Part shown: positions 43,736 to 53,054 of the stretch, piece after piece
How positions within the stretch are numbered: the first letter of the stretch is position 1
Layout of the letters: every line of letters begins with the position of its first letter
Source: Streptomyces sp. CB00455
GTDB taxonomy: Bacteria; Actinomycetota; Actinomycetes; Streptomycetales; Streptomycetaceae
Length of the DNA stretch: 64,000 bases
Reading direction: 5' to 3'
Assembly: GCF_001905445.1 (NCBI RefSeq)
Contig: NZ_LIVQ01000001.1
Coordinates: forward strand, 186,001 to 250,000
Made by a program: the position numbers and the translations under genes
The notes under the pieces: model-generated
The model's input: only the letters and a program-made list of their open reading frames with translations
Database searches by the model: none
Told to the model about the DNA's origin: nothing

Positions 43736-43762
43736 GATACCGGGCGGATTGTGTCCGGTATC
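43736..43762. promoter_or_regulatory. Operator of the WYL regulator / VOC gene pair
   Basis: GATACCGG and CCGGTATC are perfect 8-bp arms separated by 11 bases, in the 91-bp region between the divergent WYL and VOC genes. Confidence 0.75.
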
Positions 43763-43808
43763 GGTCGTAGCGTGCGGTCAGAAGCATCGACCGACCAGGA
43801 GAGAAACC

Positions 43809-44207
43809 ATGGACTTCGTCTCGATCCGCATCATCACGGGCGATGTCGCCCGCCTCGTGGACTTCTACGAGCGCGCCACCGGTGTGCGGGCGACCCGGCC
43901 CACCGAGGACTTCGCCGAGCTCCGGACCGCCTCGGCCACCCTCGCGATCGCCGGCACCCGTACCGTCCCTCTGTTCGCGCCCGGCTCCGCCCGCCCGGCC
44001 GACAACCACAGCGTCATCATCGAGTTCCTCGTCGAGGACGTGGACAGCGTGCACCGGAACCTGACCGGTTTCGTGGAGGACTTCGTCAATGAGCCCACCA
44101 CGATGCCCTGGGGCAACCGCGCGCTCCTCTTCCGCGATCCCGACGGCAACCTCGTCAACTTCTTCACCCCCGTCAGCGCGGCAGCCATCGAAAGGTTCGC
44201 CCGCTGA
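43809..44207 (+). CDS. VOC-superfamily protein controlled by the WYL regulator
   Basis: A 132-residue glyoxalase/dioxygenase-fold protein. The first module runs MDFVSIRIITGDVARLVDFYERATGV to FAELRTASATLAIAG, and the second from NHSVIIEFLVEDVDSVHRNL to the terminal LLFRDPDGNLVNFFTP, with the metal-site positions of the family. ATG 43809 follows AGGAGA. It is divergent from the WYL regulator with the dyad at 43736-43762 between them. The substrate is unknown. Confidence 0.88.
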   Translation: MDFVSIRIITGDVARLVDFYERATGVRATRPTEDFAELRTASATLAIAGTRTVPLFAPGSARPADNHSVIIEFLVEDVDSVHRNLTGFVEDFVNEPTTMPWGNRALLFRDPDGNLVNFFTPVSAAAIERFAR

Positions 44208-44352
44208 CGACAGGACAGACGACTGGACACGGTCACCGGCGTGGGCCGGCGTGACGGATCCGGAAGCGGTCGTGTCGCCCCGGGTCCCGGTCGGCGACCT
44301 GGACGGGGCGCCCACGCCCATCGCCACACGTTGATGCCCGGCGGGCGGGCCG

Positions 44353-44979
44353 CTATGGGGCCGCCTGGCGAGGCGTCGCGGGTGTGGTGCGGCGGGTGGC
44401 GGAGCGCAGGGCGAGGGCCATCACCACTTCGGCCAGACCGAGCAGAACGAGCCAGAGCCCCAGAAGGCGCGTCAGGGCGATGGCGGAGTCCACCGGGAAG
44501 CAGAGGACGACGATGCCGGCGACGGCGCCGAGGGCGCCCAGGCCGAAGAGGAGGCCGCGGTGGACCAGTGCGCTGTCGGCGATGGCGACGTAGGCGGTGA
44601 GGACCCCGGTCAACAGCCAGAAGATGCCGACGATCAGGGACAACGCGCCGATCGTCTGCATGGGGTGCCGCAGCACCAGGACACCCGCCAGGAACGCCAG
44701 CATGGCGACGAGGACGCCCGCCAGCCTGCTGCCGCCGCGGTCGCTGCTGTGCGAAAAGGCGGTGACGAAACGGAAGCCGCCCGCCACCAGGAGCTGCAGA
44801 CCGATGATCACGGCCAGGATGTGGAGCGTCTCGTCGGGCCAGACCAGTACCAAGATGCCCGGGATCAGGGTCGCAAGGCCGAAGCCGAGGGCCCAGATCC
44901 ACGAACTCCCGAGCTGCTTGAGCGCGTCCTCGGGGTCGCTGTGCGTGTACTGCGGCGATGCGCCGGGAGATACGTTCAT
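44353..44979 (-). CDS. HdeD-family (DUF308) membrane protein
   Basis: A 208-residue protein with six hydrophobic helices, from WIWALGFGLATLIPGILVLVW to the last near LLGLWLVLLGLAEVVMALAL, and repeated short loops containing Asp/Pro, as in HdeD acid-resistance proteins. ATG 44979 follows AAGGAG. It is transcribed away from the K+ channel gene. A role in acid or envelope stress is inferred from the family. Confidence 0.88.
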   Translation of the reverse strand: MNVSPGASPQYTHSDPEDALKQLGSSWIWALGFGLATLIPGILVLVWPDETLHILAVIIGLQLLVAGGFRFVTAFSHSSDRGGSRLAGVLVAMLAFLAGVLVLRHPMQTIGALSLIVGIFWLLTGVLTAYVAIADSALVHRGLLFGLGALGAVAGIVVLCFPVDSAIALTRLLGLWLVLLGLAEVVMALALRSATRRTTPATPRQAAP

Positions 44980-45268
44980 CACGCTCCTTGATCAACTGGA
45001 GGCCGTCGGGCGCCTCGAGGCCGCTGGATACGTCTCGTTGATCCTTTCTGCTCACCTTAGGCCGTTCCGATTAGGTTCGCCCGTTCGGTGATGTTGCCGG
45101 GTCGGCCGTGGGCCGGGATGCCTCCGGACGGAGCACAGGGAGCCGCCATGCCGGTGACGCCCTGGTGTGCCTGCTGCGCGGCGACCGGCTCACCGGGAAG
45201 GGTGACGTCGCGGAAGGCACCGGGCCGCAAACCGGGCCACCGGGGGCCGACGATCGCGGAGGGGACGT

Positions 45269-45823
45269 GTGAACAGGCCGGGTAGTGCCCGTCGGCATGC
45301 GGCGCTCGCCTGTGTGCGCGCGCTGACGACTGCGGGGATCCTTGTCGCCGGCTACTACCTGCTGCCCTTCGATTCTGCCGTGACGGTCGGCCCCGTTCTC
45401 GTGTTCACCGGCTGCATCGCGGGGTTGGTGCTGCTCCTCGCGTGGCAGATCCACACGATCAGGCTGTCCCCGTGGCCCGGGCTCCGTGCCGTGGAGGCCC
45501 TGGCGGTGAGCGTCCCGTTCGTCGTGCTGCTGTTCGCGGTCGTGTACTGGCTGGTGGACCTCGGCGCGTCGGGCAGCTTCAACGAAGCGATGTCGCGGAC
45601 GGACGCGCTGTACTTCTCCATGACCGTGTTCAGCACAGTCGGCTTCGGGGACATCGCGCCGCGCAGTAATACGGCCCGGCTGCTCACCACGGGGCAGATG
45701 ACGGTGAACATCCTGCTCATCGGTGTGGCGGCCCGGCTGATGGTGAGTGCGGTCCAGGAGGCCAGACGGCAGAGGGGCCGCCCGGCCGCGGCCGGCACCG
45801 GCAGCGCACCCCCCGCCCCCTGA
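45269..45823 (+). CDS. Two-pore-helix K+ channel (Ion_trans_2)
   Basis: A 184-residue potassium channel subunit. Four hydrophobic segments are present, the last two flanking a P-loop with the selectivity filter TVGFGD (FSTVGFGDIAP). There is no RCK domain or voltage sensor, and a Pro/Ala-rich tail ends the protein. GTG 45269 has GGAGGGG well placed. The pore would be a homotetramer. It opens the island of ion-transport and respiratory genes. Confidence 0.9.
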   Translation: MNRPGSARRHAALACVRALTTAGILVAGYYLLPFDSAVTVGPVLVFTGCIAGLVLLLAWQIHTIRLSPWPGLRAVEALAVSVPFVVLLFAVVYWLVDLGASGSFNEAMSRTDALYFSMTVFSTVGFGDIAPRSNTARLLTTGQMTVNILLIGVAARLMVSAVQEARRQRGRPAAAGTGSAPPAP

Positions 45824-46127
45824 CTCGACGCCAGTCCTTTCGCACAGGGGCCTCATGGCTCGCACAGGGGCCCATGGCGCCCGTGGTCGCCGATACGCCC
45901 GCCGTCGGAGGCCGGCCGGCCTGCCTGCCTGCCGGACATGCGAAGCCCCCGGGCCGGTGCTGCAATGGCTCTGTCGGGCTCCGTGTCGCCGTACGCCGGG
46001 TCGAGTCCCCCTCCCTGGGGGACGTCGGAGACTTCGAGGGCGAGTCGCTCCTTCCGTCCCCGGGGGGCGTGCCCGGACACTCGTGACCGGCGCCCGGACA
46101 GCCCCGAACCGAGACGGGACACCACCT
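45824..46127. other. Gene-free region with a short direct repeat
   Basis: 304 bp between the K+ channel and ClC genes. CGCACAGGGGCCTCATGG at 45841-45858 is followed at 45861 by the near-copy CGCACAGGGGCCCATGG. No ORF here is supported. Confidence 0.5.
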
Positions 46128-47525
46128 ATGAAGGCGTCGGAACCGCGCCCCGCGGGGCCTGCCACAGGGACACAGCCCGAAGAGGCCGACCGGCTTCGTG
46201 AACTGTTGCGCAGTCCCGGTTACCTGAAGGCGCTCGTGTTCTGCGCCCTCATGGGTGTTCCCATTTCGCTGATCGCGTTCTGGTTCCTCGTCGCACTCCA
46301 CGAGCTGGAACACCTGGTGTGGGGCGCTCTGCCGCAGGCCCTGGGATGGGACGTCCCGCCGTGGTGGTGGCCGTTGCCGTTGCTGCTCGTGGCCGGCCCG
46401 GCCGTCGCCTTCGTCGTCACCCGCCTGCCCGGGGGCGGCGGCCACGTTCCCGCATCGGGCCTCCACACGGGCGGCGTCACCCCGGTGACCCTGCCCGGCG
46501 TGATCCTCGCCGCCATGCTCAGCCTCCCGCTGGGCGCCACGCTCGGGCCGGAGGCTCCGCTGATCGCCCTCGGCGGCGGTCTGGCCCTGCTGTTCAGGGA
46601 TCTGGCCCGGGTGCCGGTGACGGCCCCGGGCACAGCGCTCCTCGGCGCGGCGGGAGCAGCCGCCGCGGTCGCGGTGATCTTCGGAAATCCGCTGATCGCG
46701 GCGGTGATGCTGATCGAGGTGGCGGGCGTGGGCGGACCGCAGCTGTTCGCGGTCATGCTGCCCGCGCTGTTGTCGACGGGGGTGGGCTCGCTCGTGTTCA
46801 CCGGTTTCGGCCGCTGGACCGGTTTCACTGCGACCAGCCTCTCCGTGCACGTGGGCGTGGCGGCTCCGCGGCTCGATACCGGGGACGTCGTCTGGTCGGT
46901 CCTGATCGCGGTGGTCATCGGTTTCGCCATACATGCGATCCTGCGCGGCGGACGGCTGACCGCGCGGTTCGTCGCGAAGCGTCCCGTCGTCCATACCTCC
47001 GTGTGCGCGCTGGCGGCCGGAGTCTGCGCCGCCGTGTACGCGCTGACCACCGGCCGCTCCCCCGCGGACGTGGCGTCCTCCGGGCAGGCGACGCTGAGCC
47101 GGCTGGCCGCCGATCCCCATGCCTGGGGCGTCGGGGCCCTGATCGCCGTGCTGCTCTGCACGAGCGTCGCGTACGCCCTGTGCCTGGGCTCCCTGCGAGG
47201 CGGTCCGGTGTTCCCCTCGCTGTTCCTGGGCGGTGTGGTGGGGGTGCTGCTGGCGCCCCTGCCGGGCCTGGGCGTCGTCCCGGGGCTGGCCGCGGGCATG
47301 GCGGCCGCGACGACCAGTGCCTTGCGGCTGCCCGTCAGCAGCATCGTGCTGGTCGTCCTGGTGCTCGGCAGCGTGTCCATGGTCCCCGTGGTGATCCTGG
47401 CGGCCGTCGTGGCCTTCGTGACCACGCAGTTGCTGCCGTCCGGGCCCGCCGTCCCACCCGTGGGCAAACCGGCGCAGCCGCCCGCCGCACATCCCCCCGC
47501 CCCCGACGCGACCGGGTCCGTCTGA
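46128..47525 (+). CDS. ClC-family chloride channel/transporter
   Basis: A 465-residue membrane protein. After about 30 hydrophilic residues there are ten or more TM helices with ClC signatures: GGGHVPASG in place of GSGIP, LGPEAPLIALGGG carrying the gating Glu of GREGP, and GGPVFPSLFLGG matching GxFxP. The proton Glu of ClC exchangers could not be assigned with confidence. A Pro-rich tail ends the protein. Chloride flux would balance the cation movements of the adjacent K+ channel. There is no strong ribosome site before ATG 46128. Confidence 0.9.
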   Translation: MKASEPRPAGPATGTQPEEADRLRELLRSPGYLKALVFCALMGVPISLIAFWFLVALHELEHLVWGALPQALGWDVPPWWWPLPLLLVAGPAVAFVVTRLPGGGGHVPASGLHTGGVTPVTLPGVILAAMLSLPLGATLGPEAPLIALGGGLALLFRDLARVPVTAPGTALLGAAGAAAAVAVIFGNPLIAAVMLIEVAGVGGPQLFAVMLPALLSTGVGSLVFTGFGRWTGFTATSLSVHVGVAAPRLDTGDVVWSVLIAVVIGFAIHAILRGGRLTARFVAKRPVVHTSVCALAAGVCAAVYALTTGRSPADVASSGQATLSRLAADPHAWGVGALIAVLLCTSVAYALCLGSLRGGPVFPSLFLGGVVGVLLAPLPGLGVVPGLAAGMAAATTSALRLPVSSIVLVVLVLGSVSMVPVVILAAVVAFVTTQLLPSGPAVPPVGKPAQPPAAHPPAPDATGSV

Positions 47526-47729
47526 CCTGGTGCTGTGACCGGGAGGCCCGGGGAGCCCCTCCTCCCTCGGCCGTCGAGGTGCGCCGCGGGGGGCGCCCGC
47601 CGACAGTGGAAGTACCTGCTCGCGGAGCTGCGGTGCCTGCCGGTCGGCAGTGCCCGGGGGCCGCCGCCGCAGGGCGGTCGGGCACCGGGCACCGGACACA
47701 CGCCGGGGGTGCTGCACGAAGGAGGCCGT

Positions 47730-47840
47730 ATGGCGCGTCATCTGGCCGGGGATGTCCTGCGGGACCGCCCGGCGGAGAGCGGCACGCCGGGGCGCGCCGG
47801 GTCCCGTCGTCCGCGGGGCAACCGGGGACTGCGGGCGTGA
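47730..47840 (+). CDS. Small ORF (36 aa) coupled to the gluconokinase
   Basis: ATG 47730 is preceded by a near-perfect AAGGAGG at 47719-47725. The frame runs 36 codons (MARHLAGDVLRDRPAESG and a basic tail) and its TGA overlaps the GTG start of the gluconokinase. The product has no known family. The strong ribosome site and stop-start overlap suggest that it is translated, perhaps chiefly to deliver ribosomes to the next gene. Confidence 0.45.
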   Translation: MARHLAGDVLRDRPAESGTPGRAGSRRPRGNRGLRA

Positions 47841-49339
47841 GCGCGCCCCCGGCGGTGGTGCTCGTGACGGGCGTGGCGGGGTCGGGGAAATCCACCGTGG
47901 CGCTGCTCCTGGCCGACCGGCTGGGCTGGGCGTACCAGGACGCGGACGTCTTCCACACCCCGGCCGCCCGGGCCCGGATGGCGGCCGGCGAGGCCCTGTC
48001 CGACGAGGACAGAGGCCCGTGGCTGGCTGCCGTCGCGGCGTGGATCGACCGGCGGATCGCCGCGCGGGAACCGTCCGTCGTCGCCTGCTCCGCACTCAAG
48101 CGCGCCTACCGGGACGAACTGGCAGGAGGGCGGCCCGGGGTGCGTCTGGTGTACCTGCACGGGTCACGGCGACTCATCCACTCCCGGCTGGCGGCCAGGC
48201 ACGGCCACTTCTTCCCCGCACGGTTGCTGGACAGTCAGTTCGCCGATCTGCAGGAGCCGGAGCCCGACGAGCACGCGTGGGTGGTCGAGGTCGACCAGCC
48301 GCCCGAGGCCGTGGTCGCGGCCGTCCTCGCGCTGCTCGGCGCGGACACCCCACCGAACCCTTCACCCACCGGCGCGGCGGCTTCCCCCTCCGTACCGGCC
48401 GAGGAGCCACACATGTCCCCCACGGCGTCCGGAGAACAATGGCGGCTGCGCCACGGCGCGCAGACGGCGGTGGTCGTGGAGCTCGGCGCCGCCCTGTGCC
48501 GGTACGAGGTGAACGGACGCCCGCTGCTCGACGGATTCACCGCCGATGAGCCCGTCACCGGGGGACGGGGGCAGCTCCTCGTGCCCTGGCCGAACCGGGT
48601 GGGCGGCGGGCGCTACCACTTCGGCGGGGAGGATCTGCAACTGCCGCTGACCGAGCCGGAGAAGCACAATGCGATCCACGGGCTCCTGCGGTGGGTGCCC
48701 TGGCGCCTCCTCGCCCGCGGCGAGGACGCGGTCACCCTGGGCACCACCCTCTTCCCGCAGCCGGGGTACCCGTACCTGCTGGAGGTCACCGCCGAGTACC
48801 GGCTCGGCCGCGGGGGGCTCGAAACCACCGTGACCACCACCAACGCGGGGGGCACCGCCGCGCCCTACGGTGTGGGCCAGCACCCCTATCTGACCGTGGG
48901 CACGGATCTGGTGGACACCGCACTGCTGACCGTTCCGGCCCGCTGCCGGCTCCGTACCGACGCACACGGCCTGCCGACCGGCGAGGAACCGGTCGAGGGC
49001 ACGGCCTACGACTTCCGCACCGAGCGTCCCATCGGCGAGGAACGGCTGGACACCGCGTACACGGGGCTGGACCGCGGCGCCGACGGCCACTGCGCGGTGC
49101 GGCTGGCGCACCCTTCGAGGCGCCACGGCATCGACATACGGCTCATCGAGGGCGTCCGGTACGTGCAGGTCTACACCGGGGACACGCTGGCGGAGCCCGG
49201 GCGGCGCCGGCGCGGGGTCGCCATCGAGCCGATGTCCTGCCCGGCCGACGCCTTCCGCACCGGCACGGCCCTCGCCGTCCTGGAACCGGGTGGCCGCCAT
49301 GTCCTGCGGTGGGCTCTGTCGCCGTGGGGATCCTGGTGA
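47837..49339 (+). CDS. Gluconokinase - aldose 1-epimerase fusion
   Basis: One uninterrupted 500-residue frame joins two enzymes. Residues 1-178 are a GntK-type gluconokinase with P-loop GVAGSGKST at 12-20, DADVFHTPAARARMAAGEAL and ACSALKRAYRDEL. Residues 193-500 are a mutarotase with LVPWPNRVGGGRY, NAIHGLLRWVPW (catalytic His), GQHPYLTVG and VQVYTGD/IEPM elements. An internal ATG at 48413 with GAGGAG six bases upstream could also start a separate epimerase. The fusion would link sugar anomer interconversion to gluconate phosphorylation. GTG 47837 is coupled to the small ORF upstream; the stop overlaps the next gene. Confidence 0.88.
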   Translation: MSAPPAVVLVTGVAGSGKSTVALLLADRLGWAYQDADVFHTPAARARMAAGEALSDEDRGPWLAAVAAWIDRRIAAREPSVVACSALKRAYRDELAGGRPGVRLVYLHGSRRLIHSRLAARHGHFFPARLLDSQFADLQEPEPDEHAWVVEVDQPPEAVVAAVLALLGADTPPNPSPTGAAASPSVPAEEPHMSPTASGEQWRLRHGAQTAVVVELGAALCRYEVNGRPLLDGFTADEPVTGGRGQLLVPWPNRVGGGRYHFGGEDLQLPLTEPEKHNAIHGLLRWVPWRLLARGEDAVTLGTTLFPQPGYPYLLEVTAEYRLGRGGLETTVTTTNAGGTAAPYGVGQHPYLTVGTDLVDTALLTVPARCRLRTDAHGLPTGEEPVEGTAYDFRTERPIGEERLDTAYTGLDRGADGHCAVRLAHPSRRHGIDIRLIEGVRYVQVYTGDTLAEPGRRRRGVAIEPMSCPADAFRTGTALAVLEPGGRHVLRWALSPWGSW

Positions 49340-50286
49340 CCGCGGGCACCGGGGCGACGCCGGGGCCGCCCATGACCGGTGACGCCTTTCGCGCGCTGTA
49401 CGAGGAGCTGCGGGACCTGAGCCCGCGCGAGCACGGCGACCGGCGCGGCGCGCTCGGCCATCTGACGCCCGCACGCGTGGTCGCCGCCGCCGCCGAGGTC
49501 CGCTCCGGACACACCGTGTCCCTTGCCGCGCCCATCGAGACCGTGGCCGGTGCGGACGACCCCGACCCGGCACGGCATCGTATGATCGCGCCCGCTGCCG
49601 GTGAGAGCGACGACGAGGGGCTGCACTTCGCCCGCGACCGCTTCGCGATGAACGTGCACGGGGACGCGGACAGTCACCTCGACGCGCTGTGCCACGTGCT
49701 GTTCGACGGACGGCTCTACAACGGGGTGCCGGCGAGCACGGTGACGCCCCAGGGCGCCCGCGCGCTTTCGGTCGAGACCGTCCGGGACGGCATCGTCGGC
49801 CGCGGCGTGCTCCTGGATGTTCCGCGCCTGCGGGGCGTGCCCTGGCTGGAGCCCGGGGACCACGTGAGCGCCGGTGACCTGGCCGCGGCGGAAGCGGCCC
49901 AAGGGGTCCGGGTCCGGCCGGGGGACCTGCTGTTCGTACGGGTGGGGCACCGCAGGCGACGGCAGGAGCGCGGGGCGTGGGACGCGGGGCGGGCCCGGGC
50001 CGGCCTCCATCCCACGGCGGTGCGGTTCCTGGCCGAGCGTCGGGTCTGCGTGCTGGGGTCGGACGGCAACAACGACACCGCCCCGAGCGCCGTGGCCGGG
50101 ATCGGCTTTCCCGTGCACGTGCTGGCCATCCACGCCATGGGCATCCATCTGATGGACTACCTGCAGTTCGAGGACCTGACCCGGGCGTGCAGCCGCGCGG
50201 GCCGCTGGTCCTTCCTGTGCGTGGTCGCACCGTTGCGGCTCACGTCGGCGACCGGCTCGCCCGTGAACCCGATCGCCGTTCTGTGA
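49336..50286 (+). CDS. Cyclase-family (kynurenine-formamidase-like) protein
   Basis: A 316-residue protein of the putative cyclase/KynB fold. The metal-binding segment HGDADSHLDALCH matches the family's HxGTHxDxPxH, and a later GSDGNND segment provides a further loop. GTG 49336 overlaps the previous stop (GTGA), suggesting coupling; ATG 49372 is the alternative. Family members hydrolyse amides or lactones. A lactonase step for an oxidised sugar would fit the neighbours but is inference. Confidence 0.82.
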   Translation: MTAGTGATPGPPMTGDAFRALYEELRDLSPREHGDRRGALGHLTPARVVAAAAEVRSGHTVSLAAPIETVAGADDPDPARHRMIAPAAGESDDEGLHFARDRFAMNVHGDADSHLDALCHVLFDGRLYNGVPASTVTPQGARALSVETVRDGIVGRGVLLDVPRLRGVPWLEPGDHVSAGDLAAAEAAQGVRVRPGDLLFVRVGHRRRRQERGAWDAGRARAGLHPTAVRFLAERRVCVLGSDGNNDTAPSAVAGIGFPVHVLAIHAMGIHLMDYLQFEDLTRACSRAGRWSFLCVVAPLRLTSATGSPVNPIAVL

Positions 50287-50424
50287 CTCCGCGGGCGGCT
50301 CCCGCGTCCGGTCGCCGCCCGCGGACGGCGGGGATACGTTCGAAGAGGTGGGGGTGGCTGCCGCATCCCGGCAGCGCGCACAGCCGGGCCCGGCTCCAGG
50401 TCACGGCCCCCGAGCGCAAGGACG

Positions 50425-52014
50425 GTGGTCGCCGTGGGCGACTCCCCGCACTACGACGTCGTCATCATCGGCAGCGGCGCCGGCGGCGGCACGCTCGCCC
50501 ACCGGCTCGCGCCGTCCGGGAAACGGGTGCTCGTCCTCGAACGCGGTGACTACCTCCCGCGCGAGCGGGACAACTGGGATTCCACCGCCGTGTTCGTGAA
50601 GGGCAAGTACCGCGCCCCCGAGTTCTGGCTGGACAAGCACGGCAACGCGTTCCCGCCCGAAGTCAACTACTACGTCGGGGGGAACACCAAGTTCTACGGG
50701 GCGGCCCTCTTCCGGCTGCGTCCCGAGGACTTCGGGGAACTGCGCCACCACGACGGGCTGTCGCCCGCCTGGCCGATCCGGTACGAGGACCTGGAGCCCT
50801 ACTACACCCAGGCCGAGCACCTGTACCTGGTCCACGGCCGCCACGGGGAGGACCCGTGGGAGGGGGCGTACAGCGCCCAGTACGCGTATCCGCCCGTCGA
50901 ACACGAGCCGCGCATCCAGCAGCTGAGCGACGACCTGGAGAAGAGGGGCCTGCACCCCTTCCACCTGCCCATCGGCGTCGATCTGGTCCAGGACGAGAAC
51001 GGTCGGGCGACCCATTCCAGCGTCTGCATCCGCTGCGACCGCGTGGACGGCTTCCCGTGCCTGGTGCGGGCCAAGTCGGATGCCCAGGTGATCTGCGTGG
51101 AGCCGGCGCTGCGGCACCCGAACGTCGAGATGATCACCAACGCCCGGGTGGTCCGGCTGGAAACCGACCCGACGGGGCGCAGTGTCAGCGGGGTCCTGAC
51201 GCGGAGCGAGGACGGAGAGGAGACCTCCTACTCGGCGGACATCGTGGTCGTCGCCTGCGGGGCGGTCAACTCGGCGGCGCTGCTGCTGGCCTCGGCGAAC
51301 GACCGTCACCCCCGCGGGCTGGCCAACAGTTCCGATGTGGTGGGCCGGCACTACATGCGCCACAACAACGTCGCCCTGATGGCCATTTCGAAGGAACCCA
51401 ACACCACCCGGTTCCAGAAGACGCTGGCCCTGCACGACTGGTACCTCGGTGCCGACGACTGGGACTACCCACTGGGCGGCATCCAGATGCTCGGCAAGTC
51501 GGACGCCGACCAGATCCACGGTGAGGCTCCCCGCTGGGCGGGCGCCGTGGCCCCCGACATGCCCTTCGAGGTCCTGGCCCACCACGCGGTCGACTTCTGG
51601 CTGTGCGGCGAGGACCTTCCGCTCCCCGACAGCCGGGTCACCGTCGACGGCGACGGCACCATCCGTCTCGCCCTCGACGAGCAGAACAACGTCGCGGGTC
51701 TCAAACGTCTGCGGCACAAGCTCCAGGGCATGCTCGGCCATCTGGGGATGCAGGAGCACAAGCTGCTGTCCCACAGCATCTACCTGCACAAGGGGATGCC
51801 GATCGGCGCCACGGCCCACCAGGCCGGCACCGTGCGGTTCGGCGACGACCCCGCCACTTCCGCTCTGGACGTGAACTGCAAGGCGCACGACCTCGACAAC
51901 CTGTACGTGGTCGACACCAGTTTCTTCCCGAGCATCGGCGCGGTCAATCCGTCCCTCACGGCGATCGCGAACGCCCTGCGGGTCGGGGACCACCTGGTGG
52001 AGCGGCTGGGCTGA
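50425..52014 (+). CDS. GMC-family FAD oxidoreductase
   Basis: A 529-residue flavoprotein. The FAD dinucleotide motif is IIGSGAGGGTLAHRLA near residue 14, followed by VLVLERG. The C-terminal signature HQAGTVRFG corresponds to HPxGTxRMG, and VNPSLTAIANALR contains the conserved catalytic NP. A Cys-rich CIRCDRVDGFPC stretch sits mid-protein. No signal peptide is visible. GMC enzymes oxidise alcohol groups of sugars. With the neighbouring glucose-dehydrogenase-like SDR and gluconokinase it suggests a sugar-oxidation route. GTG 50425 follows AAGGA. Confidence 0.9.
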   Translation: MVAVGDSPHYDVVIIGSGAGGGTLAHRLAPSGKRVLVLERGDYLPRERDNWDSTAVFVKGKYRAPEFWLDKHGNAFPPEVNYYVGGNTKFYGAALFRLRPEDFGELRHHDGLSPAWPIRYEDLEPYYTQAEHLYLVHGRHGEDPWEGAYSAQYAYPPVEHEPRIQQLSDDLEKRGLHPFHLPIGVDLVQDENGRATHSSVCIRCDRVDGFPCLVRAKSDAQVICVEPALRHPNVEMITNARVVRLETDPTGRSVSGVLTRSEDGEETSYSADIVVVACGAVNSAALLLASANDRHPRGLANSSDVVGRHYMRHNNVALMAISKEPNTTRFQKTLALHDWYLGADDWDYPLGGIQMLGKSDADQIHGEAPRWAGAVAPDMPFEVLAHHAVDFWLCGEDLPLPDSRVTVDGDGTIRLALDEQNNVAGLKRLRHKLQGMLGHLGMQEHKLLSHSIYLHKGMPIGATAHQAGTVRFGDDPATSALDVNCKAHDLDNLYVVDTSFFPSIGAVNPSLTAIANALRVGDHLVERLG

Positions 52015-52175
52015 CCCCCGCGGCGTGCTCCGGAAGGGCGGTGCTGCTGCGCCAGGTGGCGCAAGGGGACCTCGTCCGGGCCGCCGATCCGCGGGAAGGG
52101 TGGTTCCGTGGCGGGCGGACCCTGTCGGGCCACGGTCCGCCGGACCGCAGCGGGCAGTCGAGGAGGCAGTCGATC

Positions 52176-53015
52176 GTGAGCTCCACCGAGGGCGTACCAC
52201 GGGGAGTGATCCCCGCCCACCTGCTCAAGGGCCAGAAAGCACTGGTCACCGGTGCCAACAGTGGAATCGGCAAGGCCACGGCCATCGGCCTGGGCCGGGC
52301 CGGCGCGGACGTGGTCGTGAACTACGTGGCCGGCGCGGACGAGGCACAGAAGGTGGTCGAGGAGATCACTTCGTTCGGCGTACGGGCGGCCGCGTACGAG
52401 GCGGACGTGTCCCGGGAGGACCAGGTCGTGGCCATGATGGACCGGATGGTCCAGGAGTTCGGCACGATCGACATCCTGGTCGCCAATGCCGGACTGCAGC
52501 GCGACGCTGCGTTCGAGGAGATGACGCTCGCCCAGTGGCAGAAGGTGCTGGATGTCAATCTCACGGGCCAGTTCCTCTGCGCGCGGGAAGCGACGAAGGA
52601 GTTCCTGCGGCGCGGTGTCGTCCCGGAGGTGTCCCGTGCGGCGGGGAAGATCATCTGCATGAGCTCCGTCCACCAGCTCATTCCCTGGGCGGGCCACGCG
52701 AACTACGCCTCCTCCAAGGGGGGCGTGCAGATGCTGATGGCGACGCTGGCGCAGGAACTCGCGCCCAAGAAGATCCGGGTGAACGCGATCGCTCCCGGAG
52801 CCGTCAAGACGCCGATCAACCGGAGTGCGTGGGAGACGCCCGAGGCACGGGAGGACCTGCTGCGGCTGATCCCGTACAAGCGGATCGGCGACCCCGATGA
52901 CATCGCCCACGCGGCCGTGGCCCTCGCCTCCGACCTCATGGACTACATGGTGGGCACCACGCTGTACGTGGACGGCGGGATGACGCTCTTCCCCGGCTTT
53001 GCCACAGGCGGCTGA
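52176..53015 (+). CDS. SDR, glucose-1-dehydrogenase-like
   Basis: A 279-residue classical short-chain dehydrogenase. The cofactor motif is VTGANSGIGKATA near residue 25, followed by NAG near 103, the catalytic Ser in MSSVHQL, and YxxxK as YASSKGG. IAPGAVKTPINR and the terminal YVDGGMTLFPGF are typical of glucose 1-dehydrogenases. GTG 52176 has GAGGAGG about nine bases upstream. It lies 40 bp before cydA and 161 bp after the GMC gene, so it belongs to the oxidative block. Confidence 0.92.
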   Translation: MSSTEGVPRGVIPAHLLKGQKALVTGANSGIGKATAIGLGRAGADVVVNYVAGADEAQKVVEEITSFGVRAAAYEADVSREDQVVAMMDRMVQEFGTIDILVANAGLQRDAAFEEMTLAQWQKVLDVNLTGQFLCAREATKEFLRRGVVPEVSRAAGKIICMSSVHQLIPWAGHANYASSKGGVQMLMATLAQELAPKKIRVNAIAPGAVKTPINRSAWETPEAREDLLRLIPYKRIGDPDDIAHAAVALASDLMDYMVGTTLYVDGGMTLFPGFATGG

Positions 53016-53054
53016 CCCCCGCCCGACCTGTCATCCCGAGCGGCGAAGGAACGT

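Noticed and set aside
45990..46040. tRNA-like T-arm (GGGTCGAGTCCC)
   Set aside because: No acceptor stem, anticodon arm or CCA-compatible fold can be built around it.
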